From assembly GCA_964493245.1 (NCBI GenBank), contig CAZBNB010000003.1:79193-143192 (forward strand): a DNA stretch of 64,000 bases, in the 5' to 3' direction. The DNA comes from CAZBNB01 sp964493245. GTDB lineage: Bacteria; Pseudomonadota; Gammaproteobacteria; Legionellales; Legionellaceae. Each line of letters begins with the position of its first letter. The stretch's first letter is position 1. Positions 61,936 through 64,000 of this stretch are shown in pieces. A program made the position numbers and the translations under genes. The notes beneath the pieces are model-generated. The model saw only the letters and a list, made by a program, of their open reading frames with translations, had not been told where the DNA came from and made no database searches.

Positions 61936-62817
61936 TTATATCTGTTTCATAAGCCCAATTTCTTGTAACACACGCTCCATTTCTGCGTGATGTGCTGTGG
62001 ATAAACGTGTCATCGGCAAACGAATCTCATCATTCATGAGCCCCATTTTATAAGCAGCCCATTTAACAGGAATGGGATTTGACTCAATAAACATCATACG
62101 ATGTAAAGGCAACAGTGATTCATCAATACGCAGGCAAGTTTCTTTATCCTGATCAGTCGCTGCATCACACAATTTGGCCATCAAACGCGGAGCCACATTG
62201 GCCGTCACAGAAATCACGCCTTTGACACCAGCGAGCAACCACGATGTACAAGTCAGATCATCTCCACTAAACACATCCATTTTACCATCCGTTCCTACCT
62301 TAATTTGTTGCAAGCGTTGATCGTTGCCAGTCGCTTCTTTGACACCAATGATATTGGAAATTGCACTGAGGCGAATGATGGTTTCTGGCAATAAATCACT
62401 CGCGGTTCTTGCCGGCACATTGTACAAAATAATAGGCATAGCCACGGACTGAGCAATATGTCGATAATGCTCATAGAGCCCTTCCTGTGTGGGTCGAATG
62501 TAAGCTGGTGTCATAATTAAAGCTGCATGCGCGCCAGCTCGCATGGCTAATTGTGTCAACTCAATACACTGTTTCGTGGAATTTGCGGCTGTGCCAGCAA
62601 TCACCGGTAAGCGCTCTCGTGCTTGCTCCACAACTGTTTTGATAACCAACAGTTTTTCAGCAGTGGTTAATGTGCCTGATTCTCCGGTTGTCCCAGCTGC
62701 AACAATGCCGTGCGTACCTGCTTGAATGTGAAACTCAACTAATTCACGCAAACGATCCACATCAATTTTATCATCTAACATCGGTGTCACTAACGCGACA
62801 ATGCTGCCTCGAAACAT
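61936..62817 (-). CDS. dapA: 4-hydroxy-tetrahydrodipicolinate synthase
   Basis: A 293-residue enzyme of lysine and meso-diaminopimelate synthesis. GSIVALVTPMLDD, GTTGESGTLT, the catalytic Tyr in IILYNVPARTA and the Schiff-base lysine in IIGVKEATGN are present. Normal length. It is followed by the short BamC-like lipoprotein gene and is divergent from the hip-like operon, sharing the 239-bp region that carries three operator-like repeats. Confidence 0.96.
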   Translation of the reverse strand: MFRGSIVALVTPMLDDKIDVDRLRELVEFHIQAGTHGIVAAGTTGESGTLTTAEKLLVIKTVVEQARERLPVIAGTAANSTKQCIELTQLAMRAGAHAALIMTPAYIRPTQEGLYEHYRHIAQSVAMPIILYNVPARTASDLLPETIIRLSAISNIIGVKEATGNDQRLQQIKVGTDGKMDVFSGDDLTCTSWLLAGVKGVISVTANVAPRLMAKLCDAATDQDKETCLRIDESLLPLHRMMFIESNPIPVKWAAYKMGLMNDEIRLPMTRLSTAHHAEMERVLQEIGLMKQI

Positions 62818-62874
62818 GATATTCCTTAAAGATTTTAGGGGCTGTTGATACTTGGGGAGCGAGTGAAAAATATT

Positions 62875-63031
62875 ACTGCTATAACAGTTATTATTGCAAT
62901 AAAATTTTTAATTAATCCACAAAAAAAAGAAATGAATTGTTTTTTACCGCTAAAACAGTATTTTATAACCAACTAATATAAAAAAAATGTGTTCATCTCT
63001 GTATTTCAATCATTTTTGCTGCTATAACAGT
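62875..63031. promoter_or_regulatory. Three operator-like repeats upstream of hipB
   Basis: Near-identical 14-bp sites: ACTGCTATAACAGT at 62875-62888, ACCGCTAAAACAGT at 62946-62959 and GCTGCTATAACAGT at 63018-63031. The outer sites combine to a palindromic consensus ATTACTG-N6-CAGTAAT. Start-to-start spacing is 71 and 72 bp, close to whole helical turns (about 7), which suits HipB dimers acting cooperatively with DNA looping or bending. The last site ends 25 bp before the hipB ATG. Confidence 0.72.
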
Positions 63032-63056
63032 AATATACAACTCATTTTGGTGTTGC

Positions 63057-63284
63057 ATGATCAAAAACGAAATAGCCAATTTAGTCCATTACTACCGAAA
63101 GCAAAGTGGCTTGTCACAACAGGAGTTAGCTCGATTAGCTGGAGTCGGTAAGACGGTTATTTATGATATAGAAAAAGGCAAAGAATCTGTACGGTTGAAC
63201 ACATTGTTAAATGTATTCGCTATCTTAAATATTAAAATTAAATTTGAAACACCTTTTCCTCAAACAACGGATAATGAGTCATGA
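63057..63284 (+). CDS. HipB-like HTH antitoxin/repressor
   Basis: A 75-residue XRE-family protein: HTH with SGLSQQELARLAGVGKTVIYDIEKG and a C-terminal strand (NIKIKFETP) as in HipB dimers. It starts the operon, overlaps the next gene by 4 bp (ATGA), and lies just behind three palindromic sites that it probably binds. In HipBST systems HipB represses transcription and helps neutralise the toxin. Confidence 0.9.
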   Translation: MIKNEIANLVHYYRKQSGLSQQELARLAGVGKTVIYDIEKGKESVRLNTLLNVFAILNIKIKFETPFPQTTDNES

Positions 63285-63589
63285 AGCAAGCATACGTATC
63301 AGTCAATGGCATTAAAGCCGGAACATTAGAAGCATTAGACAATGGAAAATATCAATATACTTACTTTGATAACTATCAGGGTGCGCCTGTGTCTCTCACA
63401 ATGCCGCTAACCAATAAGGTCTATAACTTTGACATATTCCCACCTTTTTTTGAAGGATTACTCCCTGAAGGCATGATGCTTGAAGCACTATTACGTAAAT
63501 ATAAAATAGATAAAAATGACTATTTTGGTCAATTAATGGTTGTTGGGCAAGATGTCGTAGGCGCAGTGACTATTGAGGAAGTAAGATGA
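63281..63589 (+). CDS. HipS-like protein (free-standing HipA N-terminal subdomain)
   Basis: A 102-residue protein equal to the N-subdomain 1 of HipA: AYVSVNGIKAGTLEAL, GAPVSLTMPLTNKVYN, then FPPFFEGLLPEGMMLEALLRKYKIDKND. In ordinary HipA it is fused to the kinase; here it is a separate gene overlapping the kinase gene by 4 bp. That split defines the tripartite HipBST type, in which HipS acts as the antitoxin of HipT. Confidence 0.88.
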   Translation: MKQAYVSVNGIKAGTLEALDNGKYQYTYFDNYQGAPVSLTMPLTNKVYNFDIFPPFFEGLLPEGMMLEALLRKYKIDKNDYFGQLMVVGQDVVGAVTIEEVR

Positions 63590-64000
63590 AGCACTGCCCT
63601 ATTACTTATGAAAAAATAAGTGACCAAGAAAATTATTCACAGCGTGGATTGCATTTGCTTTCTCCACAATTAAAAAATCTTCATTCTTTAGGTTTAAGTG
63701 CCGATGAGCAACGCCAAGAAGCAATTGCTCGAGTAGGAAAGATGTCTATTCAGGGTGTTCAAAAAAAATTAAGTGCAAAACTAAAGATTAAAGAAGCGTG
63801 TTTTGAAATTGTCGATCAAAATGGTCGTTATATTTTAAAACCTCAAAGTGATATTTATCCAGAGTTGCCAGAAAATGAAGCGATTACCATGTCTCTTGCC
63901 AAAACAATTGGCCTTGAAGTACCGGCTCATGGCTTAATTTACTCTAAAGACAACAGTTTGACCTATTTCATTAAACGGTTTGATCGAATAGGCCATAATA
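63586..64000 (+). CDS. HipT-like Ser/Thr kinase toxin, C-terminus beyond window
   Basis: The ATG at 63586 overlaps the hipS stop (ATGA). The frame stays open to the window end and gives 138 residues. GKMSIQGVQKKLSAKL is the glycine-rich-loop region of HipA/HipT kinases with the regulatory serine; RYILKPQSDIYPELPENE contains the ATP-binding lysine, and FIKRFDR is the conserved strand before the cut. Catalytic loop residues lie outside the window. Characterised HipT phosphorylates tryptophanyl-tRNA synthetase; whether this one does is untested. Confidence 0.88.
   Translation, partial: MKHCPITYEKISDQENYSQRGLHLLSPQLKNLHSLGLSADEQRQEAIARVGKMSIQGVQKKLSAKLKIKEACFEIVDQNGRYILKPQSDIYPELPENEAITMSLAKTIGLEVPAHGLIYSKDNSLTYFIKRFDRIGHN

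Noticed and set aside
1..64000. A Dot/Icm (type IV) secretion apparatus or complete insertion sequence in the window
   Set aside because: No dot/icm, virB or transposase coding sequence was recognised; the effector and MITE interpretations therefore depend on genes elsewhere.

Overview
The window is a 64 kb piece of a moderately AT-rich gammaproteobacterial chromosome, probably a draft assembly because it contains a 100-N gap. GatCAB, a Com1-like DsbA protein, a Kdo hydroxylase, a hipBST-type module and several large lineage-specific proteins (kinase-like, ankyrin/coiled-coil, glycosyltransferase-like) suggest an intracellular Legionellales-type bacterium (Legionella/Coxiella/Berkiella/Aquicella relatives). 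That placement is inferred from gene content, not from a phylogeny.

Layout. 1-12.5 kb: ClC channel (cut by the window edge), gatCAB, M13 peptidase, Kdo hydroxylase, L,D-transpeptidase, cytochrome c5-like protein, recJ, then an AT-rich non-coding stretch with paired DnaA boxes, a Mth938-like gene and an RpfE-like gene. 12.6-22.7 kb: relA-rlmD and rluB-scpB-scpA (the scp pair is split by three stacked palindromic elements), trpS, then rnm-yciO. 22.8-36 kb: a Cys-rich exported peptide with a DUF6969-like gene, three unknown or effector-like genes, groESL with a near-consensus sigma-32 promoter, an 817-aa kinase-like protein and dsbD. 34.2-39.1 kb: a very large repeat protein whose reading frame continues across the assembly gap, followed by a small paralogue of its C-terminus. 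39.4-48.4 kb: rsmJ, glyQS, com1-like dsbA, a 2-oxo-acid decarboxylase, gshB-trmL-mlaA and a jelly-roll-like exported protein. 48.8-57.6 kb: uvrD, gshA, rhodanese-yibN-grxC-secB-gpsA, a cysteine-synthase-like gene and murI. 57.7-64 kb: a coiled-coil unknown, a DUF1704 (QEGLA) peptidase, dapA with a tiny BamC-like lipoprotein, and hipB-hipS-hipT (hipT is cut by the end).

Housekeeping genes dominate: tRNA charging, chromosome segregation, stringent response, glutathione synthesis, envelope maintenance. The most distinctive feature is the intergenic space, which is packed with several families of long palindromic, transposase-less elements. Two families are flanked by TA dinucleotides, and one copy is inserted inside a member of another family; subtracting it with a duplicated TA restores exactly the 125-bp length of the intact copy. 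They look like MITEs mobilised by an IS630/Tc1-mariner-type transposase encoded elsewhere. The likely host-interaction genes (24.1, 26.1, 29.9, 34.2-39.1, 57.7 kb) are scattered singly between housekeeping genes, as is usual for Dot/Icm effectors, but no secretion system is encoded here.
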